Below are positions 8,512 through 20,620 of a stretch of DNA of 64,000 nucleotides, piece by piece. Every line of letters begins with the position of its first letter. Positions within the stretch are counted from its first letter, which is position 1. The position numbers and the translations under genes were made by a program. Below the pieces are notes generated by a model. The model saw only the letters and a list, made by a program, of their open reading frames with translations, ran no database searches and had not been told where the DNA came from. The stretch spans positions 6,292,001 through 6,356,000 of the forward strand of contig NC_083530.1 of assembly GCF_032362555.1 (NCBI RefSeq), in the 5' to 3' direction. Source of the stretch: Amyelois transitella. Lineage: Eukaryota; Arthropoda; Insecta; Lepidoptera; Pyralidae.

Positions 8512-11057
8512 ATCCCCGCGCGGCGCTCGTGCAGCGAGGCGGGCATCGAGCCGCACTGGTGCGCCTGCGTGTCGTGGCGGAACTTGTCTCGGGCCGCGCC
8601 GCTCTATGACAGGGCCGCTCTAGCCCTGGTGCACTACATCAACGGGCTGACAGAGCCTGTCAGGTAGGACGTCACTCAGTTTGTTACGTCTAGGAACCTT
8701 TGATGATATTTTTTTTCTATATACATACATACATATGATCACGTCTATATCCCTAGCGGGGTAGACAGAGCCAACAGTCTTGAAAAGACCGATAGGCCAC
8801 GCTCAGCTGTTTCGCTTAGTGATAATTATTTTTTTCTATATGAGAAATTTAATATGATTTAATATGAATATTTCAGTCTTTTCAAGACTGTTGGCTCTGT
8901 CTGCCCCGCAAAGGATATAGACGTAACCATATATATGTATGTATGTATGAGATTTATAAAATCTTTATTTTACAAGTTTAGGTTTCATATTTAGGTTAGC
9001 AACATAACTACAATATAGAAACATACGAAATGAATATATAGATATTATAAACAAATATACCTCGTTATTTATACACTCTGAACAAAATCTAGCCTTAATG
9101 GAAAATCTTATATATATTTTGATGTTAGTATCTTGCATCTTTACAGCCTTTTTTTAAGTTTTCCTACAGCTAATACTCCCAGAGGGGATTTATTGCTAAT
9201 TACTTAACAGAGGCATTGTAAAACAATTTTGGTTACGTAGTATATGAAAACTACAACTCAACTTTATACTTCACTTAGAGTGCTATTTCGGGAATTATTT
9301 ATCTTTACAATATATAATGTAGCATTTCTTCCTTTACACTTTATTTCAACTTAAATTTGTGACCTTAATCTGTTGTCCGCAAATTGCGAAACAATCCATA
9401 TTTTCACAACAAAATTCAACTACCTAAAAAACTTTTCCACAAAAACACTCGTAGGTCTCAATGTGCGCCGCGCACCCTCTCCTCCGTGTCGTGGGTGATG
9501 TCGCAACAAGCCGACAGCCGCGTGTTATCCTTCGTGGGCGCCAAAGATAACGACGGGTACGTTGGAAAGTTCGGGGATAAGGTCAAACTGCAGCGGGAGA
9601 CTTATCAGGTTAAGGTGAGGTTATCGTTTTAACCTTATATCGTACATATGGTCACGTCTATGTCCCTTGCGGGGTAGACAGAGCCAACAGTCGTGAATAG
9701 ACTGGTAGGCCACGTTCAGCTGTTTGGCTTAATGATAGAATTGAGATTCAAATAGTGGCGAGTTGCTAGTCCATCGCCTAAAATAGAATCCCAAGTTTGT
9801 AAGCTTATCCCTAAGTCGCCTTTTACGACATCCATGGGAAAGAGATGGAGTGGTCCTATTCTTTTTTGTATTGGTGCCGGGAACCACACGGCAATACTTT
9901 AAACCAAACCTTATATACAATGCCAAATGCTCAATTTTATCATTAAGCCAAACAGCTGAACGTGGCCATTCAGTCTTTTTAAGACTGTTGGCTCTGTCTA
10001 ACCCGCAAGGGATATAGACGTGACCATATATATGTATGAATGTAATAAATAAGTCGTGACTGACGACGGATATGAAATAAATATGGCAATTTAACAATAA
10101 CATTCCAGTTGACCGTAGCGCCCGGTTCCGGAGACTTCGAAGCGTCGCTGACGTACATCGTGAGCGAAGATAAGTTCCACGTCGATATTAGAGACATCTC
10201 GCGGACAAATAGGTAAGCTTTTGTATAATTTATTGCGTTTCACTTCGATTACGTCTGTTATAAGCACCAAATGAGAATCAGTGGTTAAGTAGTTAACATT
10301 TGCCTTGAAAATCTTTCACAGGTTCAAACCCTATCACAGATTTTTATCATTGAGTCTTTTCCAAATTACGTCGGAATTCAAACTCATCATGATCTTTATT
10401 ATAATTTGCTCAACCCTCTTTGTGATGTCAACATTTACAAAAAAGAATGAAAATAAGGATTGAAATTAGTCTACAAAATTAACTTTTACTTTTTTACAAA
10501 ATTATTTATGTCTCAACAACGACTTTACCGATTTTGTTGCTACGCGAATTAAAAAGTTCTATTGATAGATAAACATACTTTTTATGTCCTACATGTCTTT
10601 TAAATTTTATCAAAATCAGACCAACAGTTCTAAAGTTTACGCGTTACAAACATACATACATAAAAAAAAACATTTTAGCCCCAAGTTGATTGGTAAATCT
10701 CGATTACTTTGCTCGCTCGGTCAAAAATGTAATTTAACAAAAAATATACCTACGTGCAAGTAAAGAAGGAAGGTTTTTTTATACTAGCGACCCGCCCCGG
10801 CTTCGCACGGGTGCAAAATTTTGTTATTATACATAAATACCTTCCTCTTGAATCACTCTACCTGTTACAAAAAAACCGCATCAAAATCCGTTGCGTAATT
10901 TTAAAGATTTAAGCATACAGACAAACAGACTAAAATAGCGACTTTGTTTTATACTATGTAGTGAAGTCGCATGTTATATTCCAGGTACGGCAACGAACCG
11001 GATTGCATCAGCAAAACTCACCCACATCTCAATCCATATTGCTACTGTGTTGGTTGA
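8512..11057 (+). CDS. DUF229 family gene C, last four exons
   Basis: Exons 8512-8663, 9455-9614, 10109-10212 and 10985-11057 (stop TGA) join in frame with GT/AG borders. The first encodes a Cys-rich block (SCSEAGIEPHWCACVSW, ending NGLTEPVR). The second starts SQCAPRTLSSVSWVM and ends ETYQVK. The third ends DISRTN. The fourth ends NPYCYCVG. These match exons 9-12 of the two complete paralogues on the other strand; two exons are the same length to the base (152 and 104 bp). The catalytic phosphatase/sulfatase-like half must lie left of base 1, or else this is a 3' fragment; I found none of it between 1 and 8511. Introns carry SINE-A and Helitron copies. The protein family is known as DUF229; the reaction is unknown. 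Confidence 0.85.
8721..8823 (-). mobile_element. SINE-A tail fragment in gene C intron
   Basis: (CATA)n followed by the TATATCCCTAGCGGGGTAG block and about 60 further bases. It faces another tail fragment at 8872-8948 in opposite orientation and starts 58 bp after the splice donor at 8664. Confidence 0.85.
8872..8948 (+). mobile_element. SINE-A tail fragment
   Basis: The last about 75 bp of SINE-A ending in TATGTATGTATG. Forms an inverted pair with 8721-8823. Confidence 0.85.
9644..9893 (-). mobile_element. SINE-A copy, nearly full length, gene C intron
   Basis: Runs from the CATATGGTCACGTCTATG tail to the head CCGGGAACCACACGGCA. It lies 30 bp downstream of the exon ending at 9614. Confidence 0.9.
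9930..10041 (+). mobile_element. SINE-A fragment in gene C intron
   Basis: 3' half of the element, opposite in orientation to 9644-9893, ending about 65 bp before the next exon at 10109. Confidence 0.85.
10490..10710. repeat. Interspersed fragment shared with 30080-30440 and 56160-56380
   Basis: Shares a block around TTTATCAAAATCAGACCA, a spaced run of ACAAACATACATACA, and CAAGTTGATTG with the two other sites. Probably part of an unclassified Helitron- or LINE-type element. Confidence 0.5.
10783..10964 (-). mobile_element. Helitron-like H1 copy in gene C intron
   Basis: Reverse orientation: starts ACTAGCGACCCGCCCCGGCT and ends TATGTAGTGA. It is nearly identical to 55245-55428, which suggests recent spread. 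The end is 20 bp before the last exon of gene C. Confidence 0.75.
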
Positions 11058-11180
11058 TATGCTACTGCATTTATAATTGTTTGGTACGTTAAAATTACGA
11101 AATTGTTATGTACCAAAAAATTATAATTGTGGCATCGTAGAAAAAACATTATCTATTATAATATAATAGTTTTACAGTGC

Positions 11181-11487
11181 TACCACTTTTTTTAGGACGC
11201 CTCGGCAATATTCGACCTTATCTACCTCCGAATCGAACCACATGAATTCTCAATAAAATACTGACCTTATCACAAGTACATTAAACTTAAAATCAATAAG
11301 CGAAATTCTCTATGTATATGCTCTATCAGCTATAGCTATCTCGCTCTTATTAGAAGTGAAACAGCCGACAGTTCGCAGGTTCAAATGGCGCGCTCTGATT
11401 GGCTCAACCTGTCAAATATTTTCGAGCCAAACGAAAATTACCTAGACTTCTGCGCAGGCGCATCGGTGTAACTTAAAAAAAGTGGTA
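11181..11487. mobile_element. Possible MITE with TACCACTTTTTTTA termini
   Basis: A 14-bp inverted repeat at both ends encloses about 280 bp with a GC-richer centre (CTGCGCAGGCGCATCGG). It contains AATAAA at 11252-11257, which could serve as polyadenylation signal for gene C. No clear target duplication was seen. Confidence 0.45.
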
Positions 11488-13926
11488 ATAGTGCACAATT
11501 GACCAAGAAATTAATTGATATGCCACGTAAATAACACAGTAGCCAGTTAAATTCAGTACTTAAGGATATTTTTTACAAATTTTTGATTGAAAATTTTACT
11601 TCAAAATATAATAAAAACACGACACATCGGATTACATATTATTCTAAAGTATGTTGTTAAATAATGAGTATTATTTTTCTATATTATTACTAGGTTTTTT
11701 TTTATTTACTGTCTTAGGAAGCGGGATCTCTATTTCCATTTGTTATTCTCGTATTATTTTGTAAATCATAAGCATTATTGGAAAAAGCACTAGGAGAATG
11801 TCCCTATTCTTTTTTATTATTTTTCGGTGCTAAGTCTCGATTTATGAATTCTCAGTTAAAAATCTCATAGGGCTAGTCACAGGTTACCTCGATATTAATT
11901 TAAGTCTCACATTTTCTCTTTATGAAAACGGATCAATTATAAATTTAATCTGTGTAAACAATTAGCAATAATAAGTATTCGAATGCGTAGAAATCGGAAA
12001 AATATAAGACAAATGTGTATACCTTATTGTTATTGAAATTATAGACAAATGTGTATAGCATATAGGAATAATGTGTCGTCATCTTACATCGCACGCAGTT
12101 TTCTTCGCAGTTGTAAAGCTGTCAAAATAATCTCAGAATTTAGATGCAATATGAAAACGTAATTCATTCAATTCAGTATAACAATGTGCTCCATAGTCCA
12201 CATTTAGTCATTATTATGAGTCACTTCATATCACTTAATACTCGTTATTGTCATATCTGGTTCCATTCCAGAAGAAGCGGTAACAAATTGCACTGCATCA
12301 TTTTCTTCAACAACGTCAACTTCACAACTATCCAAAATTGAATAAAAGAGTGGACGATAGAATACATTGTTTTACATCAAAAAACTATGACAATTATTAA
12401 ATGATTGATGTTCGAAATGTCCTACAATAATGAATAAAAAATGATTCCATTTGATTTATGGCAACTGATTTCCATCAGTTGCGATGACACATTTGCCACT
12501 CAACAATTCTATTGTTTTATTTTATTCCGATTTTTATGTTCGGATCACATTACATTTCTACTCATAATTTAACTTGTGAATCTTACATTTGGTAGCTATT
12601 AATGTTATAAGTATTTAGATAAGGACTTGAAATAAAAATTAAGAACTGTAATAATACTGACTGGGATTTAAAACGGTTTTGAATTGACCTTATTTAAGTT
12701 CTTGGCTTCTTGGACATGTTGCGATTTAATTTTTTTGGATGTCTAAGGTAGGTTTCTCAAAAAAATAATCTATTTTTATAAGTTACCAAAAATAGGTTAG
12801 TGTATAGGTGCGACCGCTTTTGGGTAGGCCCATTATTTTATATTATTCTATGTTTTAAATTGAAAATTTCGTATTTCGGCGTTATAATTTTTTCGTGTAT
12901 TTTTTTTTTATTTTAGAAGATATGCGATAAACTGTTCTTCGATTGTTATTTGGCCATTTGTCATTTGTTTGAAAAAAAAAATTAATCGACAGTAAATTTC
13001 ATCTTTACGATTCGTCGAAAAATATTGGAGTCTATTCTGTCGTCGAATCGTTTGACCATTAAAAGTTCACATTACAACTAAAGCGATACGCGGTCTTCAA
13101 ATAATGCCACCAAAATTATGGAGTTCAATTTGAATATCGACCCCTTTTGTGTAAGTTTGTACTTTGTACCAAATTGTTGGAAATTATTTTTTTATTATAT
13201 TTTAACATCATTTGTTAATTTTGGAGCGATAAATATGTGTGATATTTTGTATTTTGTCCAATTTATAAATGATATTTATTAATTTATGAATATGTTGTCG
13301 TATAGTGTATGGGAATTCTGAAATAAAGTAATTGTAAGTAGTCTGAAAATTAATCTCATTTCTTATTGTTTAAAAATTTGAATAAAAGTAATTGAAAAGT
13401 ATAAAATTGCTTTATTTTATATACAATGACGAGTATATTGCATGTCTACTTAATTTAACTAGATATAATTTTAGTGAAGGGATAACATATAAAAAGGAAT
13501 ATATTCAGAAATAGGTGGGGAAAACAAGCTGAAAAAGAAACGCAATAAGTCATATTCATTACTTAAAGAGAAATAAAAAAGATTTAGAATAAAAAATAAG
13601 AAAAATATATTAATCATTGGCTAGACTGGCCTTTGTCATCCTCTTGAGGGAAATTTACAAAAAAAATAAACTATATATTAACAAAAATAACAAGGGAACT
13701 AAACGTCCACGTTAAGTTGACCTGCGAATAGTACAGCGATCTGTATTATTGAAGTGTCAACTTAAAGTGGCCGGATTATGCCGAAGTTACAGCTAATTTT
13801 TATCTAATAAGCGTTTTTTCTAGCCTTATATGGCTCGGTTTCCTTAATTCTTGCACAAGTCGTTGGTAGACAGTATTTTGCATAATTAATTTAATGTTTC
13901 TTTATTTCAACTTTACAGTACGTGAA
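11488..13926. other. Spacer between gene C and the resilin gene
   Basis: AT-rich. Contains a diverged rep-F fragment near 12240-12320 (GAAGAAGCGGTAACAAA, TTGCACTGCATCA) and a diverged stretch near 12950-13080 with GTCGTCGAATCG that resembles parts of 7320-7420 and 19540-19640. No gene recognised. Confidence 0.5.
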
Positions 13927-13997
13927 ATTATAGACGAATTAAAAAGAATTATTAGGCCTACTCTGTACTAATAAATTCTTTTTAATTCGTCTATAAT
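13927..13997. repeat. Short perfect-type hairpin, 28-bp arms
   Basis: Arm 13927-13954 (begins ATTATAGACGAATTAAAAAG) pairs with 13969-13997 with one bulge; the loop is about 14 bases. It lies about 350 bp past the resilin stop codon, in the expected 3' flank of that gene. It may be a tiny MITE or a 3'-end structure. Confidence 0.8.
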
Positions 13998-14349
13998 GCG
14001 TCTAGTTACACGCACAACAATACCATTTTCCTTCTCTATTTTGCTTCAAAATCATCGAAATGTAACATTTTCTTATGCTACCTTTTGGTTCTCATTCTGA
14101 CAACCGCCGATCTATTACTTGTACATACAGTTATAATTACCTTATCCAAAAATCAAATAAATTATGCAAAATTACTTATTTGAACACAGTTGTACACTTA
14201 ACTAATTTAAGAAACGAAATTTACTGAAGAACGTTGTTCTCAAACAAATGAAGATACTTCTTTATCACCCTACGCCATTTCTAAGGTTTCATTCATTAAT
14301 TACATTTCGATAAATTCGTTCTTCAACTCTTTTCGTTGATACGTGGCTT

Positions 14350-17300
14350 TTAGTAAGGCCCGCCATTTTGGTATCCGTCGCCATTTTGATACCCGCCATT
14401 TTGGTACCCCTGGCCGCGGCCGCCCGCTACGCCCACATCCTCGTACGATATCTTCGGCCGGTACCCATTTTGGTCGGCTTCGTATTGCACCGTCTAATAG
14501 AAGGACAAACATTGAATTACTCTAACAAAGTTTGTTTTAATGAAATGAACAAAATCACTTATTAGGTACTCAGGTACTAAACAAAAATTTCCACAGAAGA
14601 AAATTGTAACAATTCCTAATGGATTAGGGGAAAAAAATATTGCAAAAGAATGTGTTATTTAACTAACATACACTCGGACAATTACTCTTGGCTCACGCGT
14701 GAGAGTAGGCCTATATCCGAATTCCCAAAAAAAAACTATACTATATACTTCTAAAGGTTTTTCTCTGTTTATGCCAAAAATCATCAAAATAGGACCAGAA
14801 TTTCTTGAGATATGAATCTACATTACATACATTACATTACATATGATCACGTCTATATCCCTTGCGGGGTAGACAGAGCCAACAGTCTTGAAAAGACTGA
14901 ATGGCCACGTTCAGCTATTTGGCTTAATGATAGAACCGAGATTCTAGAATATGAATCTATTTTGTTCATTTATACCACCACCACGTATACACCGATAAGG
15001 TGGTACACTATTCTTCATTCCCACTTTTCAAGAGGAACAAACTACAGTTACCTGTTTTCTACCATCAGGCAGAAGAACGTAGTACAAGCCTTCAGCTCGG
15101 TCCCCCTGCCTCGACTCCCGGTGACCGAAATCATTCCCGGAGGGCTCGTCTTTTACGGCGTACTCAAAATTGTAGTTGGCAGGCTCCTGGAAGTTGATTG
15201 TGGCGATCAGGGCGACCATTGATTATGAATATATACGGGACAAATTACACAGATTGAGCTAGCTTCGATGTAAGTTCGAGACGAGATACTAACTCAACGA
15301 TACTATTATAGTATCGTTATTATGTATGTATATAATATACATACATACATATGGTAACGTCTATATAGACGCAAGGGATATCCCTTGCGGGGTAGACAGA
15401 GCCAACAGTCTTGAAAAGACTGAATGGCCACGTTTAGCTATTTCAGCTATTTGGCTTAATGATAGAATTGAGATTATTGAGATTATATTTTATATGTATG
15501 CTTATATAGATAAACATCCAAGATCCGGGACAATCGGAGAAAGTTCTTTTCTCATCATGCCCTGGCCGGGATTCGAACCCGGGGCCTCTATCACAGATAA
15601 GCGTACTACCGCTGCGCCACAGAGGCCATTCGGTGATGGCACGGCAAAAAGGGGGTTAAATTGTATAGTCAGCCGAAACTGACGAGTTTGCATGAAGAGT
15701 AATGAATGTGGGCGAAACGCAAGAAGTATGCAAGGATTTGACTAGTGGAAGAAAGTAGTCTCTGCCTACCCCTCCGGAAGAGGCTTGATTTTATGTTTTT
15801 GATTTTACACATCGACAAACATACATACATACACACATATGGTCGCATCTATATCCCTTGTGGGGTAGACAGAGCCAACAGTCTTAAAAAGACTGAATGT
15901 CCACGCAAAATAATATATGTAAGCACGCAGAGAGCAAAGCAAACTGCAATCGCTCTACTAAAATTATCTAGGTACTTAATCATTAATCATATCAATAAAA
16001 TTATAGCAAGCTCAACAGGGTCATAAGATAATGAAGAACAACATCACGTGTCAAGGTCGACAAATGCACATTTTCTTACAAAACTTACCAGTTATGTACC
16101 CGGATATTTGTCGATAATTGCCTTGTGGTTCCCGGCACCAATACAAAAAAGAATAGGACCACTCCATCTCTTTCCTATGGATGTCGTGGAAGGCGACTAA
16201 GGGATAGGCTTACAAACTTGGGGTTCTACATTTAGGCGAAAGGATAGCAACCTTTCATTATTTTAATCTCAATTCTATCATTAAGCCAAGCAGCCGAACG
16301 TGGCCTATTAGTCTTTTTTAAGACTGTCGGCTCTGTCTACACCGCAAGGATATAGACGTGATTATATGTATGTATGTATGCTCGATCAAAGGAGCGAAGG
16401 TAAATTTGTACGAGATTTACATAATCACCGCCGACTAATGGCACTAATGCAATTTCATATAAATACTCGTTCACTTGCTCGACTCTTCTGATCGAGTAAA
16501 AACTTCCACTCACCCTGGAAGGTCGTAGGAGTCGTGGTTATTAGTGATAGTACCATTGAGATACTTACCCCATTGAATCCATCATCATCGCCCGCGTAGC
16601 CTCTTCCTTGACCTGGTGGGAGGTACGCGCGGCTCTGACCTCCCAAGTCTGAACCAGAGAATTGACCCTGACCTTGACCTCCTGGTGAAGACAAAACAAC
16701 AGTAATTTGAAAGTTTTTACTGTGCGGAAGTCCATAATAATTTACATTTACACAGACTAATAAGCCGACAGGTTCGCGGCACTAAAGAATAGGATCACTT
16801 CCATTTCTTTCCCATGGATGTCGTAAAAGGCGACTAAGGGATAGGCTAATAAACTTGAGATTCTTCTTTACTTATTTCTTTCTTTCTCTACTTTCAATTC
16901 CATTATTAAGTCATACAACAGAACGTGGTCACAGATATAGACGTGATAATATGTATGTATATGTGTGCATGTATGTTTCTAAAGAAGCTATACCTTTAAA
17001 CTTATTATCTGTGCGGTAAGTGAAGTATGTAATTGACACACCTTGTACTCTCGGAAAGGCAATAAAATTGATTCTTTTATTAGACCATGAGCTAGCAATC
17101 TATCATCCTTGATATTCTATCTGACCCTAACTTGGCCTTCTGTTTGGTGACTTCTGCTTCTGTCTACCCCTTAAGGGATGAAGACGTGGTATTTGTATGC
17201 ATGTGTAAGGTATCTGACCTCCGAATCCCGGCGCGCCGTACTGTCGCGAGGGCGCGCTCAGCCCCGGAGCGCCGTACTGCTGGGGCGGAGCGCCGTCCGG

Positions 17301-19838
17301 GGCGCCGTCCGGGGCGCCGTATTGGGTGCTCGGTACTCTAGCGCCTGTGGACACCGAAAAATAATAAATTATTAGGCATGTACCTACCCTTTTTATTAAA
17401 CTACTTACTAGCTTTTGTCCGTAATCTAAAAAAAACTTACATACATATAATCACGTCTATATCCCTTGCGGGGTAGACAGAGCCAACAGTCCTGAGCGGA
17501 CTGATAGGCCACGTTCAGCTATTTGGCTTTAAGATAGAATTGAGATTCGAATAGTGACAAGTTGCTAGCCTATCGCCTAAAAAAAGAATCTCAAGTTTGT
17601 AAGCCTATCCTTTTGGTCCTATTGGTGCCGGGAACCACACGGCACTAAAAAAACTTATCTTTCCTAATATTAAAAAAACTGAAGAGTTTGTTTGTTTTAA
17701 CGCGCTAATCTCAGGAACTAATGGTTCGAATTGCAAAACTCTTTTTACGTTGAAGCCACCTTCTTCGATGGATGGTTTATAACATCTCGCTGCAACTATA
17801 AGCAAAGAAATAATGGAATATGTGTAAAAAAACGGGGAAAATTATTCATCCTTGAGGGCGCGGACGAAGTTGCGGCCACAGCTAGTATACATATATAAAT
17901 GATTGATCTCGTATTTATCCCTTTCGGTGTAATTAGGGTTGCCATCTCTAAAATTTGGAAAACCGGACAAGACGCGTGAAAACCCCGGATTTCAGAGTCC
18001 GAAAGCCGGACAAGTTAACAAGATCTTTTAAACATATACAATGCAATAAAAAACATTTGAATATTAAACAACAAATCAGAACATTTTAAAGTTTAGACCT
18101 ACAGCAATGTAAGCGGCCCAATTTTTTTTTATTTATTTATATTTCAAAACCCGGTCTACAAATGAAACCTTCCCCTGACGCTCCCCGGATGCCCTCTAAA
18201 CTAGGACAAATCCGGGAAAACCCGGACGGATGGCAACCCTAGGTGTAATGATAGAATTGAGATTCAAATAGTGAACTATTTGAATATTTCTATCATTAAG
18301 CTAAATAGCTGAACGTGGCCATTCATGCTTTTCAAGACTGTTGGCTCTGTCTACCCCGCAAGGGATATAGACGTGACCATATGTATGTATGAGCTTAAAC
18401 TTAAAGAAGAACTTACTTTGTCTGTCCTGAGATCCGAACCTTGGCGCACCATACGTGGCCCCGGGCCGAGCCGGGGGTCCGTACTGACTGGAGGGGGGCG
18501 AAGGAGGGATGTACTGAGAGGAAGGCCGGCTGTTCAGGGGGGCTCCGTACGATGAGGCCGGACGAGATCTGAAATAAAAAAAAATATCAGAATTTTTGTC
18601 AACAATTTCTACTAACCCTTTCCACGCTACGGATTCTTAACCAAAACGATCATCATACACCTCAACCTAAAAATGCCTTATTTAAATATCCGACAATAAA
18701 AAAATTCTAAATGCCTACTGGTCACGAAGCAGTTTCCATAAAATGTCGCCAAAAAACCCCCAACCAGTTGTTTTTGTCCGCCTCAAATTAGACTGTTACC
18801 ACGCACACGTTTTGTTACTGAATTTTAAGCCTCTTCATATAAATTTACCAAAAGCTCTTGTTTCGTGAGAACCTACCTGAAGACAGCATCGGTTTGCCTC
18901 TGAGGCTGGCCAGCGGGCGCTCCGTAAGATTGTGACGGGCTGAAGCCACCTTGTTGTGGAGGTAGGTACCTGGTGAATAACATGTTCTATTAAATAGCTC
19001 TTTATCAAGTTTAGCTTTTTTATTTCGACGATTTGGACGTCCTGGCGAGTCAAGAATAGAATAGAATAGATTTATTTTCAAAATTGGATACAAGGTATCA
19101 CTTATTGACGTCACATAACTTAAATCTAATTATAACTACTACAAGTTAAAAGTACCTACCCTAAACTTACGAGCTTGCATTATTTAGTAATGTGGATGAA
19201 GCAAAAAAGTATGCAGGGATCGTGGTAAGTGGAAGATGTAGTCTCTGCCGGCCTCCGGGAAAGAGGGTTTTTTTTTCTAGTCTTAAAATGCCCTATCCTA
19301 GGTGAAAAGATTTTACGAAGGATGTTCACAGCGGGATTTGAACCCTCGTCTCGACATATGCTTTACTCATTAGACTTCCAAGGCACTGACCTGCTGTCAA
19401 CTGGAGGTTCTGCTACTGTGGACACCACCATTAAAGCTAAAATGAGGAGATTCTGAAAAAGAAAGTAAGTTTTTAAAACTAATCTTCGACAATCGTTTGG
19501 CCTACATACGATTTTACAAAATGTAAGTCATTTAGCGATTGGCTGATAGGACGTACGTTTCGTCGACGGGAAAGTCTGTAATTTTCTGTCGCTGAACTGT
19601 TTTGATGAAAAGTTTTGTCGGTGGCAAAAAGATTATGAAACAAAAGTCTCAAACTCTAAATATTGTTATTAAGTTCTTTAATTATTTATGTGATTTGACC
19701 GACGAGAATTCATTGATCAAACATTCTAGGCTGGACCACTTTTGACTATACAGTTAAAATAAAAAATCAATACCTATTACAACTAAGTAATAACTGTTTT
19801 GACTGTATGAGTTCTAGATAATGATGACTTACTTTCAT
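14350..19838 (-). CDS. Pro-resilin-like cuticle protein gene
   Basis: Eight coding exons join in frame with GT/AG borders: 19838-19833, 19452-19391, 18969-18877, 18568-18417, 17344-17219, 16681-16569, 15186-15052, 14493-14350 (831 bp, 276 codons plus stop). Residues 1-16 form a signal peptide (MKNLLILALMVVSTVA). Residues about 24-146 are Pro/Gly/Ser/Gln-rich with repeated YGAP and YGPP units. Residues 147-184 are Gly-rich (GQGQGQFSGS). Residues 185-245 form a chitin-binding Rebers-Riddiford domain of the pro-resilin kind (YNFEYAVKDEPSGNDFGH, LLPDGRKQ, VQYEADQNGY). The tail repeats GYQNGG. By family, a secreted elastic cuticle protein that binds chitin and may be cross-linked through Tyr. Every intron is modest, but most carry SINEs or a Helitron. 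No break was seen. Confidence 0.9.
14823..14945 (-). mobile_element. SINE-A 3' half in resilin intron 7
   Basis: Tail ATTACATATGATCACGTCTA and about 100 further bases of SINE-A, truncated at the GAGATT block. Confidence 0.85.
15222..15629 (-). mobile_element. SINE-T copy split by a SINE-A
   Basis: tRNA-headed SINE. Head at 15629 (minus: GGCCTCTGTGGCGCAGCGGT), box B-like GGTTCGAATCC inside, and far end ACGGGACAAATTACACAGA. It is interrupted at 15333-15478 by SINE-A. Lies in resilin intron 6, about 35 bp from exon 7. Confidence 0.85.
15333..15478 (-). mobile_element. SINE-A 3' half nested in SINE-T
   Basis: Tail (CATA)n, then TATGGTAACGTCTATA with a small local duplication, to the GAATTGAGATT block. 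Sits inside the SINE-T body. Confidence 0.85.
15668..15797 (+). mobile_element. RTE LINE 3' tail fragment
   Basis: Encodes the degraded end of the RTE ORF (GAGTTTGCATGAAGAG, then GTCTCTGCCTACCCCTCCGG). Dead fragment in resilin intron 6. Confidence 0.8.
15820..15906 (-). mobile_element. SINE-A tail fragment
   Basis: (CATA)n, CACATATGGTCGCATCTATA and the AGCCAACAGTCTTAAAAAGA block; about 85 bp. Resilin intron 6. Confidence 0.8.
16122..16380 (+). mobile_element. SINE-A copy, near full length
   Basis: From CCTTGTGGTTCCCGGCACCA to a GTATGTATG tail; all blocks are present. Resilin intron 6. Confidence 0.9.
16765..16976 (+). mobile_element. Diverged SINE-A copy
   Basis: The head is shortened and the middle replaced by a CT-rich stretch, but the ATGGATGTCGTAAAAGGCGA block and the TATG tail remain. 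Resilin intron 5. Confidence 0.75.
17070..17206 (+). mobile_element. Degraded SINE-A copy
   Basis: Recognisable only by GAGCTAGCAATCTATCA and TCTGTCTACCCCTTAAGGGA. Ends just before the donor side of resilin exon 5. Confidence 0.6.
17441..17646 (-). mobile_element. SINE-A copy with internal deletion
   Basis: Tail through TTGCTAGCCTATCGCC, then the head GGTGCCGGGAACCACACGGC; about 50 bp between is lost. Resilin intron 4. Confidence 0.85.
17658..17886 (+). mobile_element. Helitron-like H2 copy
   Basis: Family of TCTATACTAATATTATAAA...GCTAGT elements. Here the 5' end is diverged, but the core (GGGAAAATTATTCATCCTTG) and the terminal hairpin GCGGACGAAGTTGCGGCC plus CTAGT are clear. Resilin intron 4. 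Confidence 0.75.
18245..18391. mobile_element. SINE-A hairpin-like mosaic
   Basis: A short minus-strand piece (GATAGAATTGAGATTCAAAT) is joined directly to a plus-strand 3' half ending GTATGTATG, giving a small palindrome around 18258-18297. Resilin intron 4, ending about 25 bp before exon 4's donor side. Confidence 0.75.
19044..19150 (-). repeat. rep-E copy
   Basis: Family with GTGACGTCAATAAGTGATAC, TTGTATCCAATTTTGAAAAT and a (TTCTA)n tail; likely the 3' end of a non-LTR element or SINE. Other copies at 31035-31138 and 56955-57056. Confidence 0.8.
19168..19268 (+). mobile_element. RTE LINE 3' tail fragment
   Basis: Matches the end of the RTE ORF (ATGTGGATGAAGC, GCAGGGATCGTGG, GTAGTCTCTGCC, CTCCGGGAAAGAGG). 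Resilin intron 3. Confidence 0.8.
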
Positions 19839-19871
19839 ATTGTGTTCCTTGTTGTATTCTCCGAATAGTTT
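19833..19871 (-). other. Resilin exon 2: short 5' UTR plus start codon
   Basis: An acceptor TTTTTTCAG ends at 19872. The exon holds 33 bases of leader and then ATGAAA, directly followed by the donor GTAAGT (19832-19827). Starting here gives a clean signal peptide when joined to 19452. Confidence 0.8.
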
Positions 19872-20552
19872 CTGAAAAAATATTGGATGTTAAAAAGAAA
19901 TAATTTCACGTAATTTCTGGTTAAATCTTTAAGGTCACGCTTATTGCTCCTTATAACCCACAACTTACGTTCTTTTCATCTCAGTCATACAACAAAACTT
20001 AACCCTATTATGATTTTCGTTAGTTTGAAAAGGCTTCTTATTCCTCATATTTATCCGCAGCATACTGTTATTATTAAAGATAATATTTATTTGTTAGAAA
20101 AATTTTTCCGAAAAACTTTTGAAACGAATCAAAAAATTATCATTTGGTATATTGCATAATCGAAAAGAGACCGGTTCCCGTGGGAATAATATCAACTCTG
20201 TACCTTCTTCCTAAGCACATAAGAAATTCCAGCTTCCTTAGTATATTCAGTAGTTTCGGCTCAAAGAAATTATATTAAAGCAGCTATCACACACTAATTA
20301 AAAAGTACGTATTTATATATATATATAAAAGCGAGAACGTGACTCCTTCGCGTACGCATAACGTAAAATCTCGTTAACTTCCATGTCCGTGGGAATTTTG
20401 TAAAATCCTATTTTATTTTAACCCTTATACCACACAAGAAACCTTCGTGTACATGCCAAATTTAAAGTTTAAAATGTGCGTTAATTGTCTGTCAGTCACT
20501 CACTTACTCAAAATCGCAAGAATATTGTAATAATCGATTCGCAAACACTCAC

Positions 20553-20600
20553 TTGGATCTCAATCCGGCCGGTTGGTTAAAACGATGGCATCCGAATGAT
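20553..20600 (-). other. Resilin non-coding first exon (predicted)
   Basis: Begins about 30 bp below the TATA box within an Inr-like TCATCATT and ends at a good donor, GTGAGTGT (20552-20545). Splices to the short exon carrying the ATG. Predicted from motifs only. Confidence 0.6.
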
Positions 20601-20620
20601 GACCGTATTATCTCCCTTTG

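Noticed and set aside
15540..15629. tRNA-like sequence with a good box B (also at 23842, 42010, 50940, 53285)
   Set aside because: Each is the head of a SINE that runs into a conserved non-tRNA body; no acceptor stem closes the cloverleaf.
17132..18555. GC-rich plus-strand ORFs (17132-17375, 18325-18555)
   Set aside because: They are antisense shadows of the Pro/Gly-rich resilin exons on the minus strand.
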